Positions 9,792 through 18,817 of a stretch of DNA of 64,000 nt are shown here, piece after piece. Within the stretch, counting starts at the first letter, position 1. Every line of letters starts with the position of its first letter. The DNA comes from UBA1858 sp964636225 (GTDB lineage: Bacteria > Pseudomonadota > Gammaproteobacteria > UBA4575). The DNA is taken from the NCBI GenBank assembly GCA_964636225.1, contig CAZWQM010000002.1, positions 96,280-160,279 of the forward strand, in the 5' to 3' direction. The translations under genes and the position numbers were made by a program. The notes under the pieces were generated by a model. It had not been told where the DNA came from and made no database searches. It saw only the letters and a list, made by a program, of their open reading frames with translations.

Positions 9792-11042
9792 ATGTTTAAA
9801 ATATTTGGCTGGGGGAAACTGGAGGCAAATACACTCAGATTGCTTTTCTGGTTTAGAATGTTTTCAATTCTGGGTCAGATTGCGGCTTCATTGCTGGCAA
9901 AATATATTTTCTCTTTTCCATTGAATGAGCTGGTAATCACAGTCATTGTCTTTAGTTTGCTAGTATTTAATGTATTTACATGGATAAGATCAAATAAAGT
10001 ACACGAACCAAAGCAAATGGAGATATTTCTTCAGTTGCTGATTGATATTTCAGCATTAAGTGTTTTGTTTTATTTCTCAGGTGGTGCGAGTAATCCATTT
10101 ATCTCCATGTATTTATTGCCGTTGGCAATTAGCGCTGTACTACTAGCCCAAGTTTGGGTGTGGATACTGGCAGCTGTGAGTATATCGGTGTATTCCTACT
10201 TGATGTGGGTATTTCCAAACTTGCATGCACATCATATTTCGCAATCATTTAATCTACATGTGCTAGGCATGTGGGTAAGCTTTGTTTTGAGTGCCTGTGT
10301 GATTGCTTTTTTTTTAGTTAAATTGCGTGCTGCGTTACGACGTAAAGATCAGTTGTTAAATGCCGCGCGCGAGCAGGCCATCAAAGATGAAAAGTTAATT
10401 TCACTGGGAGCGCTTGCAGCAAGTACGGCACATGAACTGGGAACTCCTTTGGGGACAATACAATTAATAACCGCAGATCTTGAAGAAAATAAAATCAGCC
10501 AAGAGGAAATTAACACTCTGCTGCAGCAGATTACACGATGTAAACAAGCGCTTGCGGAAATGTCTCTGTCTGCAGGCGGATTGCCGATTGAGGGTGAGGG
10601 AGTTAGTGATTTTCATGAGTTTTTAACCAGACTGTTAAATGAGTGGCATAAAACCCGCCCAGACGTTAGGTTAGAAACGAAAATTTCTGTACAAGATAAG
10701 GCTGCAGTAGTGGCAAGAAAAACTTTATCTCAAGCTCTCATCAATTTGATTGACAATGCTGCAGATGCGTCACCTGATTCTGTCTTGGTTGAAGCAAACA
10801 TTGAAGGTAATGAAGCTCAAATAAAAATTATAGATAATGGTGATGGGATTGATACGGCCGTGATACAGGATATAGGTATACGGCCATATTCAGACAAGCC
10901 AAATGGTATTGGTCTGGGAGCGTTTCTGGCATATGAGATCATTCAAAGAATGGGCGGCACTATTAAACTGAGCAATCGACCTTTAAAGGGAGTTGAAACA
11001 TTTATTACCATACCAATACAGGCTGGCAGTCCACATGAGTAA
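9792..11042 (+). CDS. regB: Redox-sensing histidine kinase RegB/PrrB
   Basis: A 416-residue membrane kinase with about six N-terminal transmembrane segments (to about residue 180) and a cytoplasmic kinase core. Three family hallmarks are visible: the quinone-binding heptapeptide GGASNPF (97-103), the H-box AHELGTPLGT with the phosphorylated His 214, and the redox-box cysteine in ITRCK (Cys 250). ATP-binding motifs INLIDNAADA and GIGLGAF follow. RegB autophosphorylates in response to quinone pool and redox state and phosphorylates RegA. It overlaps regA by eight bases. The kinase is probably functional because all sensing residues are kept. Confidence 0.93.
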   Translation: MFKIFGWGKLEANTLRLLFWFRMFSILGQIAASLLAKYIFSFPLNELVITVIVFSLLVFNVFTWIRSNKVHEPKQMEIFLQLLIDISALSVLFYFSGGASNPFISMYLLPLAISAVLLAQVWVWILAAVSISVYSYLMWVFPNLHAHHISQSFNLHVLGMWVSFVLSACVIAFFLVKLRAALRRKDQLLNAAREQAIKDEKLISLGALAASTAHELGTPLGTIQLITADLEENKISQEEINTLLQQITRCKQALAEMSLSAGGLPIEGEGVSDFHEFLTRLLNEWHKTRPDVRLETKISVQDKAAVVARKTLSQALINLIDNAADASPDSVLVEANIEGNEAQIKIIDNGDGIDTAVIQDIGIRPYSDKPNGIGLGAFLAYEIIQRMGGTIKLSNRPLKGVETFITIPIQAGSPHE

Positions 11043-11565
11043 CACTGTTTTGATAGTGGACGATGATACGACCTTTTGCAATGCGTTAAGCCGTGCTTTT
11101 GTGAAACGTAATTTCACAACAGTCTGTGTGCATAGTGTAGTTGAGCTTGAGACGCTGGAAAATTTGCATAAGTTAAACTACGCGGTGGTTGATTTAAGGC
11201 TGGGAGAAGATTCGGGTTTAAATGCCATAAGGTTTCTGAAAAACTGTCAACCGAATATGCATATTGTTATGTTGACTGCCTATGCAAGTATTGCCACGAC
11301 AGTTGAAGCCATGAAACTGGGCGCAATTAATTATTTGACCAAGCCTGCGTCAGCGCAGGAAATCATTGATAAATTATTACAGATATCCAGTGAGAATAAA
11401 GCCCACATAGAAGAAACACCACTTTCTATAAAAAGACTGGAGTGGGAACATTTACAAAAAGTGTTGTTGGAACACGATGGCAATATTTCTGCTGCAGCAC
11501 GTGCTCTCAATATGCACAGAAGAACTTTACAGCGAAAATTACAGAAGCGACCTGTAAAAAGATAA
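11035..11565 (+). CDS. regA: Response regulator RegA/PrrA
   Basis: A 176-residue RegA-family regulator when started at the ATG at 11035, which overlaps the end of regB by eight bases. An upstream ATG at 10993 would add 14 residues unlike the family. The receiver domain carries the acidic pair VDDD and the phosphoacceptor in VVDLRLG (Asp 53), and the conserved lysine is in LTKPA. The C-terminal Fis-type helix-turn-helix (GNISAAARALNMHRRTLQRK) matches the RegA DNA-binding helix closely. It is expected to control respiratory, redox and carbon-assimilation genes. A candidate site lies in the regB/TonB intergenic region. Confidence 0.93.
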   Translation: MSNTVLIVDDDTTFCNALSRAFVKRNFTTVCVHSVVELETLENLHKLNYAVVDLRLGEDSGLNAIRFLKNCQPNMHIVMLTAYASIATTVEAMKLGAINYLTKPASAQEIIDKLLQISSENKAHIEETPLSIKRLEWEHLQKVLLEHDGNISAAARALNMHRRTLQRKLQKRPVKR

Positions 11566-11569
11566 TATT

Positions 11570-12721
11570 CTAGTTAATGCAGAGTCGGTGGATAAGTTGC
11601 TTGTAGAGGTTAATTGCGGCATCCAGCTGTTCATGTTCGATGTATTCATTAGGTTGATGTGCTACATCAATACTGCCCGGACCAAGAACAATCGTCTGCA
11701 TGCCCATTTGTGAAAAGTAAGGGCCTTCAGTAGCAAACACCACAGAACGGCTTTTACTGTTCGTGAGTTGCTCGGCCAGTGTTACTATCGGACTGTTGCG
11801 CGGTGTTGAAAGTGCGGGAGTACCATCAAACAGATTGCTGAATTCGCATTCCAATCCACGTCGCTGACTGATTTCCAAAACCATGTCGTGCAGATTATCG
11901 CGCACATGGTTTATATCCATAGAAGGAAGTACGCGCAAGTCGTAATGTAACTCACATTGCCCACAAATCCGGTTGGGGTTATCGCCACCATGAATATGGC
12001 CCAGATTTAGAGTTGGGAAAGGCACGGCAAAATCCCGGTTGATAAACTGTTTTCCAAGAGAATCACGATAATTCAGCATGCATTGCATAATTTCGTGCAT
12101 ACCCTCCAGCGCATTGTTGCCCAGCGCAGGATCACTTGAATGACCCGAACGTCCCAGCAAACGTATGCTCTCCATATAAATACCTTTATGCTGGTGCACT
12201 GGCGTTAAAAGGGTAGGCTCACCAATCACACAATAATCGCCCAGCCTTTGCTGATCGCGCAGTAAGGCTTTGGCGCCGGACATAGTACTTTCTTCATCGG
12301 CGGTCGCCAGAATGGTCAGAGGTTTGCTCAGCTTGTTGAGATTAATGTTCTTTAAAGCCGAGATCACCAGTGCAAAAAAACTTTTCATATCACTGGTCCC
12401 CAGGCCGTAATAGCGCTTGCCCTGCTGAGTCACAGCGAAAGGATTAAAATCCCATAAGCTTTCATCGCAAGGAACTGTGTCGGTATGTCCAGAAAGGACC
12501 AGGCCGTCTTCCCCGTTTCCCAGACGTGCAATCAGGTTGGCCTTATTATTCTGATCAGGCAATGGGTGAATATCCACGTCAAAGCCAAAACCATCTAGCC
12601 ACTGTGCAAGTAAATTTATAACAGCCATATTACTTGTGTCTAATTGGGGGTGTGTGCTGCTGATCGTGGGGCTGGATATCAACTGCTCCAGCATGTCATG
12701 AGTGGCAGGTGCTTTGGTCAT
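11570..12721 (-). CDS. argE: Acetylornithine deacetylase ArgE (M20 family)
   Basis: A 383-residue M20 zinc hydrolase. The first metal motif is SGHTDTVP (His 79, Asp 81), the catalytic Glu pair lies in ADEES, and later ligands fall in CVIGEPT and the C-terminal histidine region. ArgE removes the acetyl group from N-acetylornithine to yield ornithine. The chosen ATG at 12721 overlaps the dgkA stop (TAATG); a longer frame upstream runs inside dgkA and is unlikely. A succinyl-diaminopimelate desuccinylase is possible, but argA in the same window favours ArgE. It is the last gene of the ppc-mtdA-dgkA-argE run. Confidence 0.85.
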   Translation of the reverse strand: MTKAPATHDMLEQLISSPTISSTHPQLDTSNMAVINLLAQWLDGFGFDVDIHPLPDQNNKANLIARLGNGEDGLVLSGHTDTVPCDESLWDFNPFAVTQQGKRYYGLGTSDMKSFFALVISALKNINLNKLSKPLTILATADEESTMSGAKALLRDQQRLGDYCVIGEPTLLTPVHQHKGIYMESIRLLGRSGHSSDPALGNNALEGMHEIMQCMLNYRDSLGKQFINRDFAVPFPTLNLGHIHGGDNPNRICGQCELHYDLRVLPSMDINHVRDNLHDMVLEISQRRGLECEFSNLFDGTPALSTPRNSPIVTLAEQLTNSKSRSVVFATEGPYFSQMGMQTIVLGPGSIDVAHQPNEYIEHEQLDAAINLYKQLIHRLCIN

Positions 12722-13089
12722 TAAAAAACAAAGCGGTCTAAAGCAACCAGGCTCCAGACACAAATGATAAGCATATTACTTAAAAAGACTGCGGCAGACC
12801 CTGCGTCTTTAGCCAGACCGGAAAGTTCATGTTGTTCATAACCCACCCGGTCGATGGCGTGCTCAATGCCAGTATTAAGTAACTCTACAATCAATACCAG
12901 AAACAGTGGAATTATTAATAGTGCTGTTTGGGTTAATGATTCGCCCAGAAAAAAAGCAGCAGGAAACATGATAATTCCGGACAGAACTTCTTCGCGAAAA
13001 GCTGCTTCAGTTTTCCAAGTGGCGGAAATTCCTTTACAGGAAAAAATCACGGCATTGTAAATGCGTTTAAACCCAAAAGTAGGTTGCAT
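12721..13089 (-). CDS. dgkA: Diacylglycerol kinase DgkA
   Basis: A 122-residue, three-helix integral membrane protein of the prokaryotic DgkA family. The characteristic VELLNTGIEHAIDR active-site segment is in the second membrane region, and a KDAGSAAVFLS stretch follows. It recycles diacylglycerol, released by membrane-derived oligosaccharide or LPS phosphoethanolamine transfer, to phosphatidic acid. It lies 15 bases after mtdA and overlaps argE, so it is probably co-transcribed with a serine-cycle gene without a functional tie. Confidence 0.92.
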   Translation of the reverse strand: MQPTFGFKRIYNAVIFSCKGISATWKTEAAFREEVLSGIIMFPAAFFLGESLTQTALLIIPLFLVLIVELLNTGIEHAIDRVGYEQHELSGLAKDAGSAAVFLSNMLIICVWSLVALDRFVF

Positions 13090-13104
13090 TAGAAAACTCT
13101 CTTT

Positions 13105-13962
13105 TTAGAGGAGTGACTCAGCCGTTTGATAAACTTGTTTGGCATCCAGCACCAAGTCGTTGGTTTCAAACAGGCGCGAAATACAGGCGCGATGTAATTG
13201 TAGTTTTAGTGCGCCAATTCCAATGCCACCGAAAATACGCTTACCAAAACGCTCGGTATTTTTATCCATCATATCGATGCCTTCAAAGCCAAGGGGTGGT
13301 GCGGTATTTACATCCGCAAGTACTTCAATTGTAGGATGCTGTTGCCAGTGATCGGCACGTAACAACTGAATGCCTGTCTTACCTGCACCAAATACAATGT
13401 GGGCATTCTCCAGGGCCGTGGCAATCGAGTCATCATCTGAAGCCACCATGGGTTCCAGGTCAACATCAAATTGCTGTTTCATGAGTTCACATGATTGTTG
13501 AGAGCGATCCAGTTTGCGCGATGTTAGCCTGACCTTGGCACCGTTCATAGCCAGCATGGCGGCCGCACGTTGTCCAACCGGACCGGTGCCTGCCAACACA
13601 ACGGCAGTTTTCCCTTTGACATCCATGGAGTTAGTGATTAGCGCAACGCCTGCAGCAGCGGTAGTGTTGCAACCGTTACTGTCCAGCATAACAGAAACAC
13701 GAAAGTTCTGAAAAAATATTTTCTGTACCTCTGCAAATAACTCCTGACCTGCAGCCAGATCACTACCGCCAACAAAAATTGCAGTGTTCTTTTTGTTTTT
13801 AGGGGCGCGAGTATAAATGGCACCTTCCACCAATGAATAACAGTTGTCAGGTGTTATACCAGCCAACTGAGTAACGTGATCTGCGCCACCATCATAGGCA
13901 ACGACGGAGTCAAACACACTCGGGATGGCGTCCGTATCGAAATGGTAAAGTAATTTTTTCAT
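13105..13962 (-). CDS. mtdA: NADP-dependent methylene-tetrahydrofolate/methylene-H4MPT dehydrogenase MtdA
   Basis: A 285-residue MtdA. The start (LYHFDTDAIPSVFD) and VAYDGGADHVTQ resemble the Methylobacterium enzyme closely, as do MLDSNGCNTTAAAG and the nucleotide-binding VVLAGTGPVGQRAAAM. MtdA interconverts methylene- and methenyl-H4F (and H4MPT) with NADP, a key step supplying one-carbon units to the serine cycle. It follows ppc by 38 bases and precedes dgkA by 15. No methenyl-H4F cyclohydrolase gene (fchA) accompanies it; FolD at 22.7 kb may provide that activity. Confidence 0.93.
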   Translation of the reverse strand: MKKLLYHFDTDAIPSVFDSVVAYDGGADHVTQLAGITPDNCYSLVEGAIYTRAPKNKKNTAIFVGGSDLAAGQELFAEVQKIFFQNFRVSVMLDSNGCNTTAAAGVALITNSMDVKGKTAVVLAGTGPVGQRAAAMLAMNGAKVRLTSRKLDRSQQSCELMKQQFDVDLEPMVASDDDSIATALENAHIVFGAGKTGIQLLRADHWQQHPTIEVLADVNTAPPLGFEGIDMMDKNTERFGKRIFGGIGIGALKLQLHRACISRLFETNDLVLDAKQVYQTAESLL

Positions 13963-14000
13963 GGTCTATTCTAAAGTTATACAGAGTATGATGCTTAAGA

Positions 14001-16796
14001 TTAACCCGTCCAGCCCAGGCCGGCCGCAACACAGTTGATTGATAGCAGTAATGGAACCAGATTGGATTGCTGTTTTTTCTCCGTAGATTCCGGATTTCTG
14101 AACTGCTTGACTAATTTGACCTGCTCTAAGCCAATCTGTTTGATGCCGTCTATACGTGCTGCCATGGTGTTATGAAAATTCGGGAAGCGTTTGCATAATT
14201 CAGTTTCCTGAGTGACTTTAAGAATCATTTTCTCCGCCAATTTTCGCTCTTTTCGAATCAAGCCCATGATAGCTTCACAGCTTTCCTTGTCCTTAACCAG
14301 TGAAGCATATTCATTGGCCACATCGAAGTCAGTGAGGAAAAGCATTTTTTCCACATTGTCTGTTATTAGTCTGAATATAGGACATTGGTCAAACATCTCA
14401 TGCAATATGGCAAGTCCTTGCTCGCCTCGAACATTCAGGAATTGTTGAACCGCACTACCGTACCCATACCAGCCTGTGACCATTAAACGATTCTGGGTCC
14501 AGGCAAATACCCACGGAATGGCGCGCAAATCGTCCAGGCTATTGGCTCCAAAACGACGTGCGGGGCGAGAACCTATTTTCATCAGAGTGAGTTCTTCTAC
14601 TGGGCTTGCGTATTGATAAAAATCAACCAGTCCCGGGCATTCCACCAGACCACGATAAGCAACCTGGGAAGTTCCTGATAAGGCTTCCATCACTTCATCG
14701 TATTCTGCGCGATTCTGCAGATTTGGATCCTGTTGAGAAAATAGCGTGTGGGATAAAACACTGGATGCCATGAGTTCCATCTGTTGTTCAGCGACTTCAC
14801 GGTTGGCAAATTTGCTGGACACAACTTCACCCTGTTCGGTCACTCTCATGCGGCCATTTATAGTGCCTGAAGGTTGTGCAGCAATTGCACGCCCGGAAGG
14901 TGCACCGCCGCGTGATACTGATCCGCCACGGCCATGGAAGAATGAAATTTGAATACCGTGCTTTTGTCCTGCCTGATATATCTTAGTCTGCGCTTTGCTT
15001 ACTTCCCAGGTTGAGCAGACACATCCGCCATCTTTATTTGAATCAGAATAGCCCACCATGATTTCTTGGTATCCACCAAACTCCTTGATAGTTCGCTGTA
15101 CAAAAGGAATTTCAAGCAGATCATCAAGAATGTCAGGTCCGTTACGTAAATCATCAATTGTTTCAAGCAGCGGGACAATCAGAATACGACAAGAGTCTAT
15201 ATGCTTGTCATCGGTAAATAGGCCGGCGTATTTTGCCAGCAAGTAAACGCCGATAATATCTTCGCTTGACTGAGTCATGCTCAGTATAAAGACGCCAAAA
15301 GCATCACGGTCAACCTTTTCCTGCAGACTGCGAACCAGGCGCATCAGATCTAACGTAGCGGCACTCATTTCAGACAGATTGCTGAACTGCGGTAATCTGT
15401 CCAAAGGTTCTTTTAATTTTTCCAGTAACCATTCACGCCATTCTTTGCTTTCCTTAGCAGGGGGTTCCTGCTCGGTTCCATTCTGTACTTTCCAGATGTC
15501 TTGCAGTGCCTGTGTGGTGACAGTGGAATTCTGTCTCAGATCAAGACTGGTTGTGTGAAAGCCAAACGCCTCAACGCAATGGCGGAAAGGGCGAATGTAG
15601 TTCATACATAAAGATTCACACTTGGCAGCAATTAAGCCATCTTCAATAACTTTTAAATCATCAGTCAGTTCACTCACAGACTTGTATGCGATGCCTTGCA
15701 GGCTGTCAGTTGACAACTGATACAGATTCGCTGTCAGGCGTTTGATTATGCAGTAAATTATTTGTCTGAACACTTCACCCGGATTTCGCGATTTAATCGA
15801 ATCGGGTTCACCGCCTTTTTCCAGGATAGTATTTAGCTGATCATGAAAGTGTTCGGGTAACTTAACTGAGTGATTAGCAATACTTAAGTATGAGCCAAGT
15901 TTTTTCAATTCAGTTAAGTAGTGCTGTAGTGTGGCTTTGGCCGATTGTTTGACAGCATGTTCTGTTACTTCGGTGGTTACAAATGGATTACCATCGCGGT
16001 CACCGCCAATCCATGAGCCAAACTGGAAAAATGCGGGAACATTGAAATCGTGATTCGGGTAATAGGTTTTTAATACACGTTCCAGCTCAGAGTAAAGTTC
16101 CCCAACGCCTTCGTAGAGAGATTCTTTGAAAAAGTGCATTCCCCAGGAGACTTCCTGTTGGACGGTCGGTTTTTCAAGCCGAATCTCGCCGGTTAGCCAT
16201 AGCAGATCAATTTCATCTTTAACTCTTTGCTTGAGCATTTCTTTTTCGCGCGGGGTAGTGCGATCTTTCTCAAGTTGCTTGAGCAGCATATAAATACGAT
16301 GATGAATTTCAAGTACTGTTACACGCTTGGCTTCTGTTGGGTGTGCTGTAATGGTCGGAATGATAGAAGAATTTTCAAATACGTTCTGTAATTGTACTGC
16401 ACTTACGCCTTCACTGGCTGCCTGGGATATAACCTGTGCAAATGTCCCCGGTACCTGATCATGGCCGATTTCGGTTTCGATTAAACGCAAGCGTTTTTCA
16501 TTCACATGCTGATCCAGAATGGAAAGCAGTTGGAACCAAATGCCATACGCCTGTAAAGCGTGCGTGAGTAATTTTTCGTTTGACTGACGCAGTTCCTGGT
16601 TGCCAAGAATAATGTTTTCAATTTCCGGACTGCGTTTGCGAATAATGCTTAGCAGACTATCAAATAAAAGTTTGGAAACTTCATCGCCATATTTGGAAAC
16701 ACGCTCAGAGATTGAGGCACTGCTGGAAACGGATACAAACTGTGTCCAGCTGGATAAAAATGACTTAAATGATAATGATTTTTTCTTAGTTGCCAT
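14001..16796 (-). CDS. ppc: Phosphoenolpyruvate carboxylase
   Basis: A 931-residue PEP carboxylase with TAHPTEAKR in the N-terminal third, GYSDSNKDGG, and the substrate loop FHGRGGSVSRGGAP. It fixes bicarbonate onto PEP, giving oxaloacetate for malate in the serine cycle. The C-terminus reads AAGLGWTG in place of the E. coli AAGMRNTG. Aligned from the C-terminus, E. coli Lys773 corresponds to Thr822 and Asn881 to Trp929, while Arg832 (Arg881) and Arg587 are kept. Two of the four aspartate-inhibitor contacts are therefore missing. A terminator lies upstream, after hprA, so ppc probably starts a separate transcript with mtdA, dgkA and argE. Confidence 0.95.
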   Translation of the reverse strand: MATKKKSLSFKSFLSSWTQFVSVSSSASISERVSKYGDEVSKLLFDSLLSIIRKRSPEIENIILGNQELRQSNEKLLTHALQAYGIWFQLLSILDQHVNEKRLRLIETEIGHDQVPGTFAQVISQAASEGVSAVQLQNVFENSSIIPTITAHPTEAKRVTVLEIHHRIYMLLKQLEKDRTTPREKEMLKQRVKDEIDLLWLTGEIRLEKPTVQQEVSWGMHFFKESLYEGVGELYSELERVLKTYYPNHDFNVPAFFQFGSWIGGDRDGNPFVTTEVTEHAVKQSAKATLQHYLTELKKLGSYLSIANHSVKLPEHFHDQLNTILEKGGEPDSIKSRNPGEVFRQIIYCIIKRLTANLYQLSTDSLQGIAYKSVSELTDDLKVIEDGLIAAKCESLCMNYIRPFRHCVEAFGFHTTSLDLRQNSTVTTQALQDIWKVQNGTEQEPPAKESKEWREWLLEKLKEPLDRLPQFSNLSEMSAATLDLMRLVRSLQEKVDRDAFGVFILSMTQSSEDIIGVYLLAKYAGLFTDDKHIDSCRILIVPLLETIDDLRNGPDILDDLLEIPFVQRTIKEFGGYQEIMVGYSDSNKDGGCVCSTWEVSKAQTKIYQAGQKHGIQISFFHGRGGSVSRGGAPSGRAIAAQPSGTINGRMRVTEQGEVVSSKFANREVAEQQMELMASSVLSHTLFSQQDPNLQNRAEYDEVMEALSGTSQVAYRGLVECPGLVDFYQYASPVEELTLMKIGSRPARRFGANSLDDLRAIPWVFAWTQNRLMVTGWYGYGSAVQQFLNVRGEQGLAILHEMFDQCPIFRLITDNVEKMLFLTDFDVANEYASLVKDKESCEAIMGLIRKERKLAEKMILKVTQETELCKRFPNFHNTMAARIDGIKQIGLEQVKLVKQFRNPESTEKKQQSNLVPLLLSINCVAAGLGWTG

Positions 16797-16819
16797 AAAA
16801 TAGTTCCAGACCTTATACG

Positions 16820-16850
16820 TACAAAAGGAGGCAATACAGCCTCCTTTGGG
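16820..16850 (-). terminator. Rho-independent terminator after hprA
   Basis: Perfect 8-base arms AAAGGAGG / CCTCCTTT (16824-16831 and 16840-16847) surround an 8-base loop. On the minus strand the second arm runs into TTTT. It separates the mtkA-mtkB-hprA transcript from ppc. Confidence 0.75.
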
Positions 16851-16919
16851 TTAGGTTATTAAACAATACTGCTTACATTATATGATGCAATGATTGCTTA
16901 TAGAGACACTTGTCTTCAC

Positions 16920-17888
16920 TTAGACTAACTTGTCTCTTGGGGTTTCTCCGGCAAAGAATGCCCGTAAGTTTTCCAATACACGTTCGCCCATAGCGATTCT
17001 GGTCTCAACCGATGCACTACCTAGGTGCGGCAGTAACACGGCATTTTCACAATCCAGGAAGCCAGGGTCCAGCTTGGGTTCACCTTCAAACACATCAAGT
17101 CCGGCTCCGGCAATAGTGCCATTTTTTAGTGCAGAGATAAGCGCCTGATTGTCGATCACATCGCCTCGTGCTGTATTTATCAGCACGGCATGTTTTTGCA
17201 TCATGCCAATACGCTCGTCATTTAAAAGATGGTAAGTATCTTTACCGCCTGGGCAATGCAGAGATACAAAGTCGGCCTGTTGCAGAACTTCTTCAACGCT
17301 CATTTGAGTTGCGCCGAATTTGTTGATGACTTCCTGTGAGGGTGGATAAGGGTCACTGAAAATAATTCGCATGCCGAATCCAAAATGTGCACGTGCGGCT
17401 GTGGCTTGAGCAATACGACCAAAACCGATACACCCCAAGGTTTTACCTGTGACTTTAGTCGCCATCATGTGAGTGGGTCGCCAGCCAGTCCATTCGCCGC
17501 CGCGAAGGTGGCGTTCGCCTTCACCAATTCTACGTGCCGCTGAAAGCAGCAAGCCCATTGCAATATCAGCCGTACAATCGGTAAGTACTTCCGGAGTATT
17601 GGTCACTGTCAGGCCGCGAGCTTTGGCAGCATCTAGGTCAATATGATTGAAGCCAACACCATAACTGCCAATAATTTTTGCAGAGATATTGGCAGTACCA
17701 AGTACATCAGCATTAATGGGGTCAGTTACCGTCGGGCAGAATGCATCACAATTACCTAATGCGGCTTTCAACTCATCCGGAGTCATAGCGACGTCATTTT
17801 CATTCAGCTGTACGTCGTATAACTCTTTAAGTTTTGCCTCAACTGGCTCAGGCCACTTGCGGGTCACAATAACCTTAGGTTTACTCAT
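16920..17888 (-). CDS. hprA: Hydroxypyruvate reductase (D-2-hydroxyacid dehydrogenase)
   Basis: A 322-residue D-isomer-specific 2-hydroxyacid dehydrogenase. The nucleotide-binding loop is GCIGFGRIAQ (about 155-164), the catalytic Arg lies in LINTARGDVID, and the active-site His in LPHLGSA. Within this cluster its role is to reduce hydroxypyruvate to D-glycerate in the serine cycle, using NADH. Glyoxylate is a usual side substrate of the family. It is preceded by a clear Shine-Dalgarno (GGAGA) and follows mtkB by 28 bases. Confidence 0.9.
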   Translation of the reverse strand: MSKPKVIVTRKWPEPVEAKLKELYDVQLNENDVAMTPDELKAALGNCDAFCPTVTDPINADVLGTANISAKIIGSYGVGFNHIDLDAAKARGLTVTNTPEVLTDCTADIAMGLLLSAARRIGEGERHLRGGEWTGWRPTHMMATKVTGKTLGCIGFGRIAQATAARAHFGFGMRIIFSDPYPPSQEVINKFGATQMSVEEVLQQADFVSLHCPGGKDTYHLLNDERIGMMQKHAVLINTARGDVIDNQALISALKNGTIAGAGLDVFEGEPKLDPGFLDCENAVLLPHLGSASVETRIAMGERVLENLRAFFAGETPRDKLV

Positions 17889-17916
17889 TTAAGATTCTCC
17901 TTAAGACTCTTTTAGA

Positions 17917-18804
17917 TTATAAATCTCTTAAAACGCGTTCCATGGTGATACCCATATCTGATGGGTTTGGAGCTACCACTACCCCGGCTTCCCGAAGTAG
18001 TGCAACTTTTTCGGCAGCACTTTCACCTGCGCCAGAGACAATCGCTCCTGCGTGACCCATACGACGTCCTTTAGGTGCCGTTAAACCGGCAATGTAAGCA
18101 ACCAGTGGCTTGGTCATATGATTTTTGAAATACTCTGCTGCTTCTGCTTCCTGAGGACCACCAATCTCGCCAATCATCATGACGGCCTTGGTGCCCGGAT
18201 CGTTTTCAAAGTGTTCCAGGATATCGCGGTGCGAACTGCCGTTGATGGGGTCGCCACCAATGCCAACACTGGTCGTGATGCCAATGCCAAGCGCTTTCAT
18301 CTGCGAAGCGGCTTCGTAACCCAGAGTACCAGAACGACCAACGACACCGACATTACCTTCCATGTAAATGTGTCCTGGCATAATGCCTAGCATGGCTTTT
18401 CCAGGACTGATTGTGCCAGCACAGTTAGGGCCGGTAAGTACCATGCGATTTTCTTTCTTGTAACGATACATGTAACGCTTAACTTTCATCATATCCTGAG
18501 CAGGAATACCATCAGAAATTGCAACACAGTATTTAATGCCTGCGTCGGCGGCTTCCATGATGGAGTCTGCTGCATACGCAGCAGGTACAAAAATAATACT
18601 GGCTTCTGCGCCTGCTTCTCTTACCGCTTCTTTAACCGTATTGAAAACAGGCTTGCCCAGATGTTCCTGGCCACCTTTCCCTGGAGTAACACCACCCACC
18701 AGGTTGGTGCCATATTCCATCATTTCTTCAGCGTGGAATGTTCCAATCTTGCCGGTGAATCCCTGTACGATGACTTTGGTTTTTTCGTTTAATAAAACAG
18801 TCAT
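17917..18804 (-). CDS. mtkB: Malate-CoA ligase (malate thiokinase), alpha subunit
   Basis: A 295-residue member of the succinyl-CoA synthetase alpha family. The CoA-binding N-terminus contains VQGFTGKIGTFH and the phosphohistidine motif is GHAGAIVSG (His 251). Succinyl-CoA ligase has the same fold, but a position between mcl and hprA in a serine-cycle cluster identifies it as malate thiokinase, which makes malyl-CoA from malate, CoA and ATP. It starts 13 bases after mtkA with GGGAG upstream. Confidence 0.9.
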   Translation of the reverse strand: MTVLLNEKTKVIVQGFTGKIGTFHAEEMMEYGTNLVGGVTPGKGGQEHLGKPVFNTVKEAVREAGAEASIIFVPAAYAADSIMEAADAGIKYCVAISDGIPAQDMMKVKRYMYRYKKENRMVLTGPNCAGTISPGKAMLGIMPGHIYMEGNVGVVGRSGTLGYEAASQMKALGIGITTSVGIGGDPINGSSHRDILEHFENDPGTKAVMMIGEIGGPQEAEAAEYFKNHMTKPLVAYIAGLTAPKGRRMGHAGAIVSGAGESAAEKVALLREAGVVVAPNPSDMGITMERVLRDL

Positions 18805-18817
18805 TTTTTAAATCTCC

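Noticed and set aside
10993..11034. Longer RegA with 14 extra N-terminal residues
   Set aside because: The extra residues come from regB sequence in another frame; the ATG at 11035 aligns with the family start.
12722..12763. Longer ArgE starting inside dgkA
   Set aside because: The extra residues lie in dgkA coding sequence; the TAATG overlap gives a natural start.
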